A DNA stretch of 64,000 bases from Micromonospora eburnea (GCF_900090225.1 NZ_FMHY01000002.1:558001-622000), one strand, 5' to 3'. Positions 25,243 to 34,378 are shown, counted from the first letter of the stretch. A program made the numbers and translations. Notes: generated by a model from the letters alone, not told the origin.

Positions 25243-26112
25243 ATGTCGACCTTGGCCTACGAGATCGTGGACGTCTTCACCGACCGCCCGTTCACCGGCA
25301 ACCCGCTGGCTGTGGTGTTTGGCGCGGAAGGGCTTGCCACCGAACAGATGCAGGCGCTCGCGCTGGAGTTCAACCTGTCGGAGACGGTGTTCGTGCTGCC
25401 GCCGACCCAGGTCGGCGCGACGTACCGGGCGCGGATCTTCACCCCGGCCGAGGAACTGCCGTTCGCCGGGCACCCCAGCGTCGGCGCCGCGGTGACCGCC
25501 AGCCGCCGCGGAATGTTCGACGCGGGCACGGTCACCCAGGAGTGCGGTGCGGGTGTGCTGCCGATCGAGGTGAGCGGGACCGGGGCGACCCTCACCGGTG
25601 GGACGCCCACCCTCGGCCCGGAACTCGACCCGGAGCCGCTGCTGGAGATGGTCGGCCTCAGCGTCGCCGACCACCCCGGGCCGGCGCCCCGGGTCGCCGG
25701 CTGCGGGCTGGAGTTTCCCTACCTTCCGGTACGCCCCGACGCGGTGGCCCGCGCCCGGATGAACCCGGCGACGGCCGAGCGGTACGGCGTGGAGCACGTG
25801 AGCGTCTTCTCCTGGGACGCCGACACCCGCACCGCACACGCCCGGGTCTTCGTGCCGGGGCTCGGCGTGCCGGAGGACCCGGCGACCGGATCGGCCGCCC
25901 TCGGCCTCGGCGTCTGGCTGGTCGCCAGCGGACTGCTGCCCGGCGAGGGCCGCGCGGAGTACGCGGTGCGCCAGGGCATCGAGATCAACCGGCCGTCCGC
26001 GTTGGCCTGCACGGTGACCGCGGCCGGTGGGGCGGCGGTGGGCGCGACAGTCGCCGGCCAGGTGGTGCCGGTGGCCCGCGGCGAGATCGCCGTGCCCCCC
26101 TTCGTGGGCTGA
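25243..26112 (+). CDS. PhzF-family isomerase/epimerase
   Basis: 289 residues of the diaminopimelate-epimerase-like double-barrel fold. YEIVDVFTDRPFTGNPLAV is the N-terminal signature, FNLSETVF carries the catalytic Glu (~47), FAGHPSVGAA is the glycine-rich substrate loop and EDPATGSAALGLG the C-terminal counterpart. PhzF proteins catalyse proton-shift isomerisations; most, including lone copies like this one, have unknown substrates. It is divergent from the MgtE-N/CBS gene with only 32 bp between the starts. Confidence 0.9.
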   Translation: MSTLAYEIVDVFTDRPFTGNPLAVVFGAEGLATEQMQALALEFNLSETVFVLPPTQVGATYRARIFTPAEELPFAGHPSVGAAVTASRRGMFDAGTVTQECGAGVLPIEVSGTGATLTGGTPTLGPELDPEPLLEMVGLSVADHPGPAPRVAGCGLEFPYLPVRPDAVARARMNPATAERYGVEHVSVFSWDADTRTAHARVFVPGLGVPEDPATGSAALGLGVWLVASGLLPGEGRAEYAVRQGIEINRPSALACTVTAAGGAAVGATVAGQVVPVARGEIAVPPFVG

Positions 26113-26173
26113 GCGGTAAGGAGGGGCCCCTTCTTAACGCCTGGGGTAGAGCAGGGGCCCCCTGTTAACCGGC
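26112..26173 (+). repeat. interspersed GGGGCCCC/TTAACGC palindromic element (copy a)
   Basis: Two hairpins around AAGGAGGGGCCCCTT and GCAGGGGCCCCCTG are joined by the conserved core CTTAACGCCTGGGGTAGAGC. It aligns over ~60 bp with copies at 26724-26784 (opposite orientation) and 36327-36391. It starts at the last base of the PhzF gene. Confidence 0.8.
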
Positions 26174-26203
26174 GAGCCGGCGATGATGCGGGAGGATGCC
26201 GGG

Positions 26204-26716
26204 GTGAGCGAAGAGGCGGACGAGCGGGTCACCACCCCGCTGGTGGACGAGGCGGTCAAGAAGGCGGCGGTGGCGTGGGTGTCGGTCGCCGGCGGGCCCG
26301 CGTACGCGTTGTGGTGCCTGCCGCTCGACGGCGCGTTGCTGCTGGTCAGCGGCCCGGGTGAGCAGTCCGCCCCCGGGCTCGCCGACGCGGACGCGGCGGA
26401 GGTGACCCTGCGCGGCGACCACGGCGGGAGGATCGTCACCTGGCCGGCTCGGGTGACCCGGCTGCACCCGGGCACCGAGGAGTGGGATGCGGCCGCGCCG
26501 CTGGTCGCCGCGAAGCGGCTCAACGCGCCCGGCCCGGTCGCCGACCTGGCGCACCGCTGGGCCGCCGAGGGTTGCGCGCTGAACCGGCTCACCCCGGCGG
26601 GCACCCCGGTGGCCGGCGGCGACCTGCCGGCCGACTCGCTGGCCGAGCGACCCCGGGAGGCCCCGGTGGTCCGGACCACGCGCAGGCCGTTCCGGCTGCA
26701 CAAGGTCCGCCGCTGA
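26204..26716 (+). CDS. hypothetical protein, possibly FMN-binding split barrel
   Basis: 170 residues from the GTG at 26204 with GGGAGGA upstream; an ATG at 26183 is less likely because that site would then lie inside the gene. After an acidic start, AAVAWVSVAGGPAYALWCL, GALLLVSGPGEQ and HGGRIVTWPARVTRL form a beta-rich pattern like the pyridoxamine-oxidase-type split barrel, but the match is weak. The gene is flanked by two repeats of the same family in opposite orientation (26112-26173 and 26724-26784). Confidence 0.75.
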   Translation: MSEEADERVTTPLVDEAVKKAAVAWVSVAGGPAYALWCLPLDGALLLVSGPGEQSAPGLADADAAEVTLRGDHGGRIVTWPARVTRLHPGTEEWDAAAPLVAAKRLNAPGPVADLAHRWAAEGCALNRLTPAGTPVAGGDLPADSLAERPREAPVVRTTRRPFRLHKVRR

Positions 26717-26723
26717 ACCGTGG

Positions 26724-26784
26724 CGGTGTGAGAAGGGTTCCCTTCTCTACCGGAGGCGTTAAGAAGGGGCCCTTCCTTGCAGTC
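26724..26784 (-). repeat. interspersed GGGGCCCC/TTAACGC palindromic element (copy b, inverted)
   Basis: The reverse strand reads GGGCCCCTTCTTAACGCC, TCCGGTAGAGAAGGG and CCCTTCTCAC, matching copies a and c over ~60 bp. It lies between the convergent 26204 gene and the HAD gene and touches the HAD stop codon. Confidence 0.8.
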
Positions 26785-27487
26785 AGGCCGGGACGGTGCG
26801 GGAGGCCGGGTCGAGCAGGTCCAGCACCTCCGCCAGCGAGGCCAGCGCCGGGCCGTGCCAGGACCGGTCGGCGTTGAACACCATGTGGTCGGCCAGGTCC
26901 GGGGCGGCCAGCCGGACCGCCGTCATGCCGGCCCGCTCCGCGCCGGTGAGTTCCTGGCTGCCCCCGTCGCCCACGTAGAGGCAGTCGGCCGGGGCGAGGC
27001 CGAGCCGGCGGCAGGCGGCCCAGTAGAGGGCCGGGTCGGGCTTGCAGCAGCCGACCTGCACCGAGAAGACGCGTACGTCGAGCAGCGGCGCGACCGCCAG
27101 TTGGGGCAGGAACTCCGGCAGTTCATGGGTGCAGTCGCTGATCAGCCCGGTGCGTACGCCCCGGTGGCGCAGCGTGGCCAGCACCGGCACCGCCTCGTCC
27201 CGTAGTCGGGTGTCGGCGCGTATCGCCTGGTGGCGGGAGGCGACCGCGGCGCGTACGGCTCGCTGGGAGGGGTGGACTCCGGCCTGGTCGCAGACCCAGC
27301 GCAGGGTTGCCTCGGCGTTGCCGAGCCGGCCGCTGGCGCGCTGGTAGTAGGTGCGGTCGAGCACCTCGATCAGGGTGTCGGGTGGGCAGCCGAGCTGCTC
27401 CGCGATGGCCAGGTGGGCGGTGCCGCGCTGAACGCCGCAGGTGAGCGTGCCGAAGAAGTCGAACAGCACCGCCTGGTAGGTGGGCAT
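26783..27487 (-). CDS. HAD-superfamily phosphatase-like hydrolase
   Basis: 234 residues; GGAGG lies 9 nt before the ATG. Motif I is AVLFDFFGTLTCG (residues ~6-18), unusual in having Phe where most have the acid/base Asp (DFFGT instead of DxDGT), a form seen in part of the HAD family. Motif II is TGLISDCT, motif III VGCCKPDPALY and motif IV CLYVGDGGSQELTGAERAGM. The helical cap lies between ~20 and 95. The substrate is unknown; the missing Asp in motif I may lower phosphatase activity. Confidence 0.88.
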   Translation of the reverse strand: MPTYQAVLFDFFGTLTCGVQRGTAHLAIAEQLGCPPDTLIEVLDRTYYQRASGRLGNAEATLRWVCDQAGVHPSQRAVRAAVASRHQAIRADTRLRDEAVPVLATLRHRGVRTGLISDCTHELPEFLPQLAVAPLLDVRVFSVQVGCCKPDPALYWAACRRLGLAPADCLYVGDGGSQELTGAERAGMTAVRLAAPDLADHMVFNADRSWHGPALASLAEVLDLLDPASRTVPA

Positions 27488-27593
27488 GGGGGAGTGCCTC
27501 CGGGCGTAGAGGGGAGGGTCGCCGGGACGGGCATGATCGTAACGGAGCGCTGACCGTCCGTGGTGTCCGCTGTTCGTGTGAGGATTGCTCCCC

Positions 27594-28550
27594 GTGTCCT
27601 CCGGTCCGTACCGCCCGCCGCTCGACGCGCTGACCATCGGCGCGCTCGTGCTGGCCGTCACCGCCGTCTCGTCGTCGGCCCCGCTGGTCGCGTTCGCCGC
27701 CGCGCCGGCCCTCGCCGTCGCCTTCTGGCGGAACCTGCTCTCGGCCGCCGTGCTCGGTCCGTTCTCCGTGGCCGGGCGGCGGGCCGAGATCCGGGCGCTG
27801 ACCGTCGGCGCCGGCCGGCGCGAGGGGCTGTACTGCGTGCTGTCCGGGGTGGCGTTGGCCGCCCACTTCGCCACCTGGATGCCGAGCGCGCAGCTCACCA
27901 CCGTCGCCGCGGCCACCGCGTTGGGCGCCACCCAGCCGGTGTGGCAGGGGCTGATCGCCCGCTGGCAGGGGCGGCGGCTGCCGCTGGCGGTCTGGGCGGG
28001 GATCGGGGTGGCCGTGCTCGGCGCGGTGCTGGCCACCGGCGCCGACTTCACCGTCTCCGGCCGGGCCTTCACCGGCGACCTGCTCGCCATCGTGGGCGGC
28101 CTGTTCGCCGCGGTCTACACCGCCTTCGGCGAGCGGGCCCGGGCCACCATCAGCACCACCACGTACACCACCATCTGCTACGGCGTCTGCGCGGCGATCC
28201 TGCTGGTGGTCTGCCTGGTCGGCGGGGTGCCCCTGCACGGCTGGGCCGCCGGCACCTGGTGGGCGATCCTCGGTCTGGTGGCCGGCGCCCAACTGCTCGG
28301 CCACTCGATGTTCAACTACGCCCTGCACCGGGTCTCCGCCACCACGGTCAGCGTGCTGATCCTGTTGGAGGCTCCGGGCGCGGCCCTGATCGCCTGGGTC
28401 TGGCTCGGTCAACTGCCCCGCCCGCTCGCCCTGCCCGGGCTGGCCCTGCTGCTGGCCGGCGTCGCCGTCGTCGTCCTTGGCGGTGCCCGGGCCGGCCGCC
28501 GTACCGAACCGGTTCCCGTCCCCGCCGACGCCGCCCCGCTGGCCGACTGA
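27594..28550 (+). CDS. EamA/RhaT-family (DMT) transporter
   Basis: 318 residues from the GTG at 27594. About ten membrane helices fall in two EamA halves: the first has AVAFWRNLLSAAVLGPFSV and TVAAATALGATQPVWQGLIA, the second GLFAAVYTAFGERARA and TTVSVLILLEAPGAALIAW. DMT transporters export or import small metabolites across the plasma membrane; no substrate can be read from the sequence. It is divergent from the HAD gene. Confidence 0.9.
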   Translation: MSSGPYRPPLDALTIGALVLAVTAVSSSAPLVAFAAAPALAVAFWRNLLSAAVLGPFSVAGRRAEIRALTVGAGRREGLYCVLSGVALAAHFATWMPSAQLTTVAAATALGATQPVWQGLIARWQGRRLPLAVWAGIGVAVLGAVLATGADFTVSGRAFTGDLLAIVGGLFAAVYTAFGERARATISTTTYTTICYGVCAAILLVVCLVGGVPLHGWAAGTWWAILGLVAGAQLLGHSMFNYALHRVSATTVSVLILLEAPGAALIAWVWLGQLPRPLALPGLALLLAGVAVVVLGGARAGRRTEPVPVPADAAPLAD

Positions 28551-28584
28551 GCCGCCGTCCAGCCCGCGTCGGGTGCTCTTTTCC

Positions 28585-28630
28585 GGAAAGTGTGGCCATT
28601 CGGCCTCCCGAGGGCCCGCTTTCCGTGAAA
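28585..28630. repeat. degenerate GTGGCCAC-family palindrome (copy c)
   Basis: GGAAAGTGTGGCCAT (28585-28599) and GGGCCCGCTTTCC (28612-28624) form an imperfect stem, and the following GTGAAAGTGCGG matches the tail of the copies at 15392 and 55521. It overlaps the first possible start codons of the APC permease gene. Confidence 0.5.
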
Positions 28631-28639
28631 GTGCGGAGG

Positions 28640-30820
28640 GTGGGGACGGGAGCGAAGCAGCCGAGCGACGCTGAGCCGGATCGGGGGACGCTGGTCACGC
28701 CCTCGGCCGAGTTCCCGCCGCTGGGTCCGGAGGAGCGGGCGGCGCTGGGCCGGATCGGGGAGCGCTGGCGGCTGCCGCGCCGCCCCGAGGAGCTTCCCGT
28801 CGACCCGGCCCTGGGCCGCCGCCGGGCCGGCCCGGCGCCGAGCCGGTTCGGACGGCTGGCCCCGATCGACATGTTCACCGTCGAGGAACCGGGTGAGCTG
28901 TGCGCGACCGGGCCGGCCCACGAGCCCGGCTCCCGGGCCGGGCGGGCGCTCACCCGGCTGCGCCGGGCGCTGTTCGGCCCGCCGCTGTCCAGTTCCGCCG
29001 TGGTCTACGAGCGGATGCGGAAGCTCGTCGCCCTGCCGATTCTCTCCTCCGACCTGCTCAGCTCGGTGGCGTACGGGCCGGAGGCGATGCTGGCCGTGCT
29101 GGTGCTCGCCGGCAGCGGGGCGCTCGGGCTCTCCCTGCCACTGGCCGCCGTGCTGGTGGTGCTGATGATCGCCGTGGGGCTGTCGTACCGGCAGACCGTT
29201 CCGGCGTACCCGCACGGGGCGGGGTCGTACATCGTGGCCGGGGACAACCTCGGCACGACGGCCGGGCTCACCGCGGCGGCGGGCCTGATGCTCGACTACG
29301 TGCTCACCGTTTCGGTGTCCATCGCGGCGGGGGTGAGCGCGATCACCTCGGCGATGCCTCGGGCCGCGCCGGCCACCGTGCTGCTCGGGGTGCTGGTGAT
29401 CGCCGTGCTGCTGGCCGGGAACCTGCGCGGGGTGCGTACCGCCGGCAACATCTTCGTGCTGCCCACGTACGCCTTCGTGGCCGCGCTCCTCGCCGTGCTG
29501 GTGGTCGGCTACGCCCGCGCGGCGGGCCGGGGTTTCGTGCCGGTGCCACCGCCGCCGGTGCCGGCCACCCAGGGGTTGGGCCTGCTGCTGGTGCTGCGCG
29601 CGTTCTCCTCCGGCGCGGTGTCGATGACCGGCATCGAGGCGGTGTCGAACGCGATCCCGGCGTTCCGCCCCCGGGAGTGGCGCAACGCGCGCACGACGCT
29701 CGGCTGGATGGTCGGCATGCTGGTGGTGCTCTTCGCCGGGCTGATCGGCCTGATCCACCTGAACGGCCTGGTGCCCCGGTCGGACCAGACGATCCTGTCC
29801 CAGCTCGGCCGGCTCACCTTCCCCACCGGGCCCTGGTACGTGTTCCTCCAGGCCTCCACCGCGCTGATCCTGCTGTTGGCGGCGAACACGGCCTTCAACG
29901 ACTTTCCCCGGCTGCTGTTCTTCATGGCCCGCAACGGCCACGCACCCCGCCGCTTCCTGCACCTGGGGGACCGGCTGTCGTTCAACAACGGCCTGGTCGC
30001 CCTGGCCATCGCCGCGGCGCTCATCTTCGTCGCGTTCGGCGGGCACACCGTGTCGCTGATCCCGCTCTACGCCGTCGGCGTGTTCCTCGCCTTCACGCTC
30101 TCGCAGGCGGGCATGGTGGTGCACTGGCGCCGGCACCGGGACCGGGGATGGCGACGTCGACTGGTGCTCAACGCGGTGGGCGCCACGCTCTCCGGGATGG
30201 TGCTGCTGGTCGCCGCGGTCGGCAAGTTCGCCGAGGGCGCCTGGCTGGTGGTGGTCGCGGTGCCGCTGCTGGTGCTGATCGCCCACCGGATCCACCGCCA
30301 CTACACCCGGCTGCACCAGGCCCTCGCGCTGCATCCGCCCCCGGGCGGGACCGCGCCGTCGGCGGGGCCGAGTGCTCCCGGCGGGTCCGCCGAGGGCGAG
30401 GAACTGCCCCAGGAGGTACGCCACCTGGTGGTCGTGCCGATGGCCCGGTTGAACCGGGCGTCGCTGCGGGCCCTGGCGTACGCGGCGTCGCTGGGCCAGC
30501 CGACCCTGGCCGTGCACATCGCCCCCGAGGACGCCGAGGCGGACCGGTTCCGGGAGCAGTGGCGGGCCTGGGGCGACCATCTGCGGCTGGAGACCATCGT
30601 GTCGCCGTACCGGGCGGTGATCGGGCCGCTCGCGCACTACCTGGAGGCGCTGCGCGCCGCCCGGCCGGAGCTGACGCTGACCGTGATCATGCCGGAGGTG
30701 GTGCTGCGCCACCGCTGGCACCGGGTCCTGCACAGCCGGGCCGAGCATCGGCTGCGCGCCGCGCTGCGGGCCCTGCCCGGCGTGGTGGTCACCAGCGTCC
30801 CGGTCCACGTCGCCGAGTGA
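28640..30820 (+). CDS. APC-superfamily amino acid permease with C-terminal cytosolic domain
   Basis: About 726 residues. The hydrophilic N-terminus (~80 residues) precedes the permease core that begins near LVALPILSSDLLSSVAYGPE, the signature of the large DUF-type APC permeases. About 12 helices run to ~530 (SYRQTVPAYPHGAGSYIVAG, GIEAVSNAIPAF, LLAANTAFNDFPRLLFFMAR). A cytosolic tail, ~565-726, has VVPMARLNRASLRALAYAAS, like a universal-stress/nucleotide-binding domain. The start is uncertain: GTG codons at 28625, 28631 and 28640 are in frame and the first two lie in a repeat. The substrate is unknown. Confidence 0.85.
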   Translation: MGTGAKQPSDAEPDRGTLVTPSAEFPPLGPEERAALGRIGERWRLPRRPEELPVDPALGRRRAGPAPSRFGRLAPIDMFTVEEPGELCATGPAHEPGSRAGRALTRLRRALFGPPLSSSAVVYERMRKLVALPILSSDLLSSVAYGPEAMLAVLVLAGSGALGLSLPLAAVLVVLMIAVGLSYRQTVPAYPHGAGSYIVAGDNLGTTAGLTAAAGLMLDYVLTVSVSIAAGVSAITSAMPRAAPATVLLGVLVIAVLLAGNLRGVRTAGNIFVLPTYAFVAALLAVLVVGYARAAGRGFVPVPPPPVPATQGLGLLLVLRAFSSGAVSMTGIEAVSNAIPAFRPREWRNARTTLGWMVGMLVVLFAGLIGLIHLNGLVPRSDQTILSQLGRLTFPTGPWYVFLQASTALILLLAANTAFNDFPRLLFFMARNGHAPRRFLHLGDRLSFNNGLVALAIAAALIFVAFGGHTVSLIPLYAVGVFLAFTLSQAGMVVHWRRHRDRGWRRRLVLNAVGATLSGMVLLVAAVGKFAEGAWLVVVAVPLLVLIAHRIHRHYTRLHQALALHPPPGGTAPSAGPSAPGGSAEGEELPQEVRHLVVVPMARLNRASLRALAYAASLGQPTLAVHIAPEDAEADRFREQWRAWGDHLRLETIVSPYRAVIGPLAHYLEALRAARPELTLTVIMPEVVLRHRWHRVLHSRAEHRLRAALRALPGVVVTSVPVHVAE

Positions 30821-30903
30821 CGGTCAGACGTCGTGTACCTCCAGCACGCGGGTGGTCGGGGCGCGAAGTCTGGCAGTGGGTCGAGGTGGGACGCCACCGG
30901 CGC

Positions 30904-31749
30904 TCAGCCGTCGATTCCGACCGCCTTCGCGCTGGCGGTCCAGAGGCGGGCGGCGAGCGCCGGGTCGGCTGCCTTCGACAGCGGTCGGCGACGCTTCCGG
31001 TCGCGGTAGTAGCCGCCGGAGGTCAGCCGGGACGGGTCCTGGTTGGCCAGCCAGACCAGGGTCTCGGCGCCCCGCTCCGGGCTGCGGAAGGGCAGCGCCC
31101 GCAGGCCGAAGGCGATCAGCCGGTTGTCGCTGGCGAACCGGGTGCGCACCACGCCCGGGTGGAACGAGTACGTCGGCAGCTCCGGCCAGCGCCGGGCCGC
31201 CTCGGCGGCGAAGAGGATGTTCGCCTGCTTGCTGGTCCCGTACGCCCGGTACGGCCGGTAGTCGCGCAGGGTGGCGTTCAGGTCGTCGGGGTCGAGGACG
31301 CCGCTGCGGTGTGCCCCGGAGGCGGTCACCACCAGCCGGCCGATCCGGTCCCGCAGCAGGTGGCTGAGCAGGAACGGGGCGAGGTGGTTGGCCTGGATGC
31401 TCAGTTCGAAGCCGTCGACGGTGGTGACCGGCCGGAACGAGATCCCGCCGGCGTTGTTCGCGAGCACGTCGATCCGGTCGCACGTGGCGCGCAGCCGCTC
31501 GGCGAGCCGGCGTACGTCATCCAGGACGGCGAAGTCGGCGCGGAACAGTTCCGGCTGCTCGCCGGAGCTGTCGCGGACCCGTTCCCCGGCGTCCCGGAGC
31601 CGGGCCGGGTCCCGGCCGACCAGTACCACCCGGTCGCCGCGGCCCGCCAGGTCGACCGCCGCAGCCAGTCCGATGCCGGAACTGGCGCCGGTCACCACCA
31701 CGGTCCGACGGTCAGTGAGATCTTCCACAGGTCCATTCACCCCGGTCAC
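30904..31749 (-). CDS. short-chain dehydrogenase/reductase (retinol-dehydrogenase-like)
   Basis: 281 residues. The NAD(P) motif is VVVTGASSGIGLAAAV (~17-32), then DVLANNAGG, the catalytic Ser in VVTASGAH and the YGTSKQANI (Tyr-x-x-x-Lys) motif. TYSFHPGVVRTRFASD resembles the retinol dehydrogenase/WW-oxidoreductase group. It uses NADP(H) or NAD(H) on an unknown alcohol or carbonyl. It faces the APC permease and is divergent from the CitE-like gene. Confidence 0.9.
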   Translation of the reverse strand: MTGVNGPVEDLTDRRTVVVTGASSGIGLAAAVDLAGRGDRVVLVGRDPARLRDAGERVRDSSGEQPELFRADFAVLDDVRRLAERLRATCDRIDVLANNAGGISFRPVTTVDGFELSIQANHLAPFLLSHLLRDRIGRLVVTASGAHRSGVLDPDDLNATLRDYRPYRAYGTSKQANILFAAEAARRWPELPTYSFHPGVVRTRFASDNRLIAFGLRALPFRSPERGAETLVWLANQDPSRLTSGGYYRDRKRRRPLSKAADPALAARLWTASAKAVGIDG

Positions 31750-31856
31750 GGCACGAGGTTACCGTGGCGTCACAACGCCCTTTGGGATCGTTAAGTTCAC
31801 GGATCTTCGTCTTTGTCGGCGTCGGCCTGCCGTCCGGCGCTGGAAGGAGCCCATCC

Positions 31857-32813
31857 ATGGCCGCTGTCGGTCGCCCCCGCCGGTCCTGCCTCGCGGTGCC
31901 CGGCTCCAGCGTCAAGATGCTCGGCAAGGCGCAGGGTCTTCCCGCGGACCAGGTCTTCCTCGACCTGGAGGATGCGGTCGCCCCGCTGGCCAAGCCGGAC
32001 GCCCGCAAGAACATCGTCGCCGCGTTGAACGAGGGCGACTGGGCGGGCAAGACCAGGGTGGTCCGGGTCAACGACCTGACCACACCGTGGACGTACCGGG
32101 ACGTGATCGAGGTCGTCGAGGGCGCCGGCGCCAACCTGGACTGCGTCATGCTGCCGAAGGTGCAGAACGCCGCCCAGGTGCAGTGGCTGGACCTGACCCT
32201 CACCCAGATCGAGAAGACGCTCGGCCTGGAGGTCGGCCGGATCGGCATCGAGGCGCAGATCGAGAACGCTGCCGGGCTGGTCAACGTGGACGCGATCGCG
32301 GCCGCCTCGCCCCGGGTCGAGACGATCATCTTCGGCCCGGCCGACTTCATGGCCTCGATCAACATGCGGTCGCTGGCGGTCGGCGCGCTGATCCCCGACT
32401 ACCCGGGCGACCCCTACCACTACATCCTGATGCGCATCCTGATGGCCGCCCGGATGCACGACAAGCAGGCCATCGACGGCCCGTTCCTGCAGATCCGCGA
32501 CGTGGACGGGTTCCGTGAGGTGGCCCGGCGGTCGGCGGCGCTGGGCTTCGACGGCAAGTGGGTGCTGCACCCGGGCCAGATCGACGCGGCCAACGAGGTC
32601 TACTCGCCGGCGCAGGCCGACTACGACCACGCCGAGCTGATCCTCGACGCGTACGACTGGTACACCTCGGAGGCGGGCGGGAAGCTCGGCGCGGTGATGC
32701 TCGGCGACGAGATGATCGACGAGGCGTCCCGCAAGATGGCCCTGGTGATCGCCGCCAAGGGGCGCGCGGCCGGGATGACGCGTACCTCGTCCTTCACGCC
32801 GCCCGGTCACTGA
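31857..32813 (+). CDS. HpcH/HpaI aldolase, CitE/Mcl-type CoA-ester lyase
   Basis: 318 residues from an ATG with AAGGAG 7 nt upstream. RRSCLAVPGSSVKMLGKAQG (phosphate/CoA loop), VFLDLEDAVAP, VVRVNDL, VMLPKVQNAAQVQWL, IGIEAQIENAAGLVN and FGPADFMASINM are the conserved blocks of citrate-lyase-beta, malyl-CoA and beta-methylmalyl-CoA lyases, with Glu and Asp Mg2+ ligands. Together with the acyl-CoA dehydrogenase (35129) and the MaoC protein (43301) it could serve the ethylmalonyl-CoA pathway or a related dicarboxyl-CoA route. Confidence 0.9.
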   Translation: MAAVGRPRRSCLAVPGSSVKMLGKAQGLPADQVFLDLEDAVAPLAKPDARKNIVAALNEGDWAGKTRVVRVNDLTTPWTYRDVIEVVEGAGANLDCVMLPKVQNAAQVQWLDLTLTQIEKTLGLEVGRIGIEAQIENAAGLVNVDAIAAASPRVETIIFGPADFMASINMRSLAVGALIPDYPGDPYHYILMRILMAARMHDKQAIDGPFLQIRDVDGFREVARRSAALGFDGKWVLHPGQIDAANEVYSPAQADYDHAELILDAYDWYTSEAGGKLGAVMLGDEMIDEASRKMALVIAAKGRAAGMTRTSSFTPPGH

Positions 32814-32823
32814 GCGGCGGTCC

Positions 32824-32853
32824 CGGTGCCGCCCCGAACCCGGGGCGGCACCG
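32824..32853. terminator. bidirectional hairpin terminator
   Basis: Perfect 12-bp arms CGGTGCCGCCCC and GGGGCGGCACCG with a 6-nt loop, between the convergent CitE-like and DUF4190 genes. Confidence 0.7.
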
Positions 32854-32857
32854 AGCC

Positions 32858-33367
32858 TCAGTACGAGGACGAGCTGCTCTCGGCGCTCGCGATCGCGATG
32901 ATGATCATCACCACGTAGAAGGCGATCAGCAGCGCCAGCAGGCCGGTGAGGATCCAGCCGATGATGATGGCGGCCTTCGCCATCCCCTCGCCCTGCTCGC
33001 CCGTCTCCCGGATCTGCTTGCGGGCCACGTGGCCGAGGATCGCGCCGATCGGCGCGGCGATGCAGGTGCCGATGCCGACCAGCGACAGCACCAGCGCCAC
33101 GATCGCCATCGTGTTGGTCTTGGCGGGAACGTACGCCGGGTAGCCGGGCGGCGGGTAGCCGGCCGCCGCGTACGGGTCGCCGGCGGGCGGGTAGCCGGGG
33201 CTGGCGTACGGGGTGGCCGCGGGCGCGCCGGAGTACGGGTCCGCCGAGGTCGGCTGGCTCGGGATCGGGTTGGCGCTCATCGGCAGGGTCGGATCGGCGG
33301 GCGGGCTCGACTGCTGGCCGGGCGCGTACGGGTCGTGCCAACCACCGGACGGCGGGGGGTAGGTCAT
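32858..33367 (-). CDS. DUF4190 membrane protein with Pro/Tyr-rich N-terminus
   Basis: 169 residues. The first ~85 are a low-complexity Pro/Gly/Tyr/Ala region (repeats like GYPPAGDPYA). A DUF4190 domain follows with two helices, TMAIVALVLSLVGIGTCIAA and AAIIIGWILTGLLALLIAFY, separated by the charged loop GHVARKQIRETGEQGEGMAK. A paralogue with the same layout lies at 34379-34792, with an SDR gene between them. Function is unknown. Confidence 0.88.
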   Translation of the reverse strand: MTYPPPSGGWHDPYAPGQQSSPPADPTLPMSANPIPSQPTSADPYSGAPAATPYASPGYPPAGDPYAAAGYPPPGYPAYVPAKTNTMAIVALVLSLVGIGTCIAAPIGAILGHVARKQIRETGEQGEGMAKAAIIIGWILTGLLALLIAFYVVMIIIAIASAESSSSSY

Positions 33368-33618
33368 CAGGTCATCTCCAGAACGTGCGGGTTTCGTCAG
33401 GGTAGCCAGCGCCGCGCAACACGGAGAGCCCTCTTTTCGGGTGCCGCGTTGCCCGGAACGTCCACAGCGGGCAGGATCTCGGCATGGCCTTTGACGCGCG
33501 CGGCGGTCGGTCGCGACGGAACGTGAGCCGTCCGGGGCTGGTGCGGCGCAACCGCGGCAGTCACCTGGCCGGGTCCGTCGAGCAGGACCAGCCGGCGCCC
33601 CTCGCCGAGCCGGTCACC

Positions 33619-34374
33619 ATGCGCCTGGACGGTCGGGTCGCGCTGGTCACCGGCGCGGGCAGTCCCGACGGCATCGGGTACGCGACCGCGCGCCGCCTCG
33701 CCGACCTGGGTGCCCGGGTGGCGATCGTCTCCACCACCCGGCGGATTCACGAGCGCGCCGGCGAGCTGGGGGTGACCGGCTTCGTCGCCGACCTCACCGA
33801 CGAGTCCGAGGTGGGCGCGCTCGCCGACGCGGTGGCCGAGCAGGTCGGCGACGTCGAGGTGCTGGTCAACAACGCGGGCCTGGCCAGCCGGGCGAGCCCG
33901 GAGGTGCTGCGGCCGGTGGCCCAGCTCAGCTACGACGAGTGGCGCGGCGAGATCGACCGGAACCTGACCACCGCGTTCCTGTGCAGTCGGGCGTTCATCG
34001 GCGGGATGGCCGAGCGGGGCTGGGGGCGGATCGTCAACCTGGCCGCCACCGCCGGCCCGGTCAACGCGCTGCCCACCGAGGCCGCGTACGCGGCGGCGAA
34101 GGCGGGCGTGGTGGGGCTGACCCGGGCGCTGGCCATGGAGATGATCGCCGACGGGGTGACGGTGAACGCGGTCGCGCCCGGCATCATCCACACTGCGGCG
34201 TCCACCATGGCGGAGATCAAGCAGGGGCTCGGCACGCCGGTCGGCCGGCCCGGCACGCCCGACGAGGTGGCCGCCGCGATCGCCTTCCTCTGCTCGCCGG
34301 CCGCCTCGTACATCACCGGGCAGATGCTGGTGGTCGACGGCGGCAACAGCGTCCGGGAGGCCCAGTTCCGCTGA
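33619..34374 (+). CDS. short-chain dehydrogenase, FabG-like
   Basis: 251 residues from the ATG at 33619, giving the normal length for the family; an in-frame ATG at 33484 would add a 45-residue basic extension. [20 protein letters not shown] is the cofactor motif (with an insertion), [12 protein letters not shown] the NNAG motif, VNLAATAG the Ser region (here Ala replaces the usual Ser, with Thr next to it), [13 protein letters not shown] the Tyr-Lys motif and [13 protein letters not shown] the C-terminal signature. The missing canonical Ser may affect catalysis. The gene lies between two DUF4190 paralogues. Confidence 0.88.
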   Translation: MRLDGRVALVTGAGSPDGIGYATARRLADLGARVAIVSTTRRIHERAGELGVTGFVADLTDESEVGALADAVAEQVGDVEVLVNNAGLASRASPEVLRPVAQLSYDEWRGEIDRNLTTAFLCSRAFIGGMAERGWGRIVNLAATAGPVNALPTEAAYAAAKAGVVGLTRALAMEMIADGVTVNAVAPGIIHTAASTMAEIKQGLGTPVGRPGTPDEVAAAIAFLCSPAASYITGQMLVVDGGNSVREAQFR

Positions 34375-34378
34375 GGCG

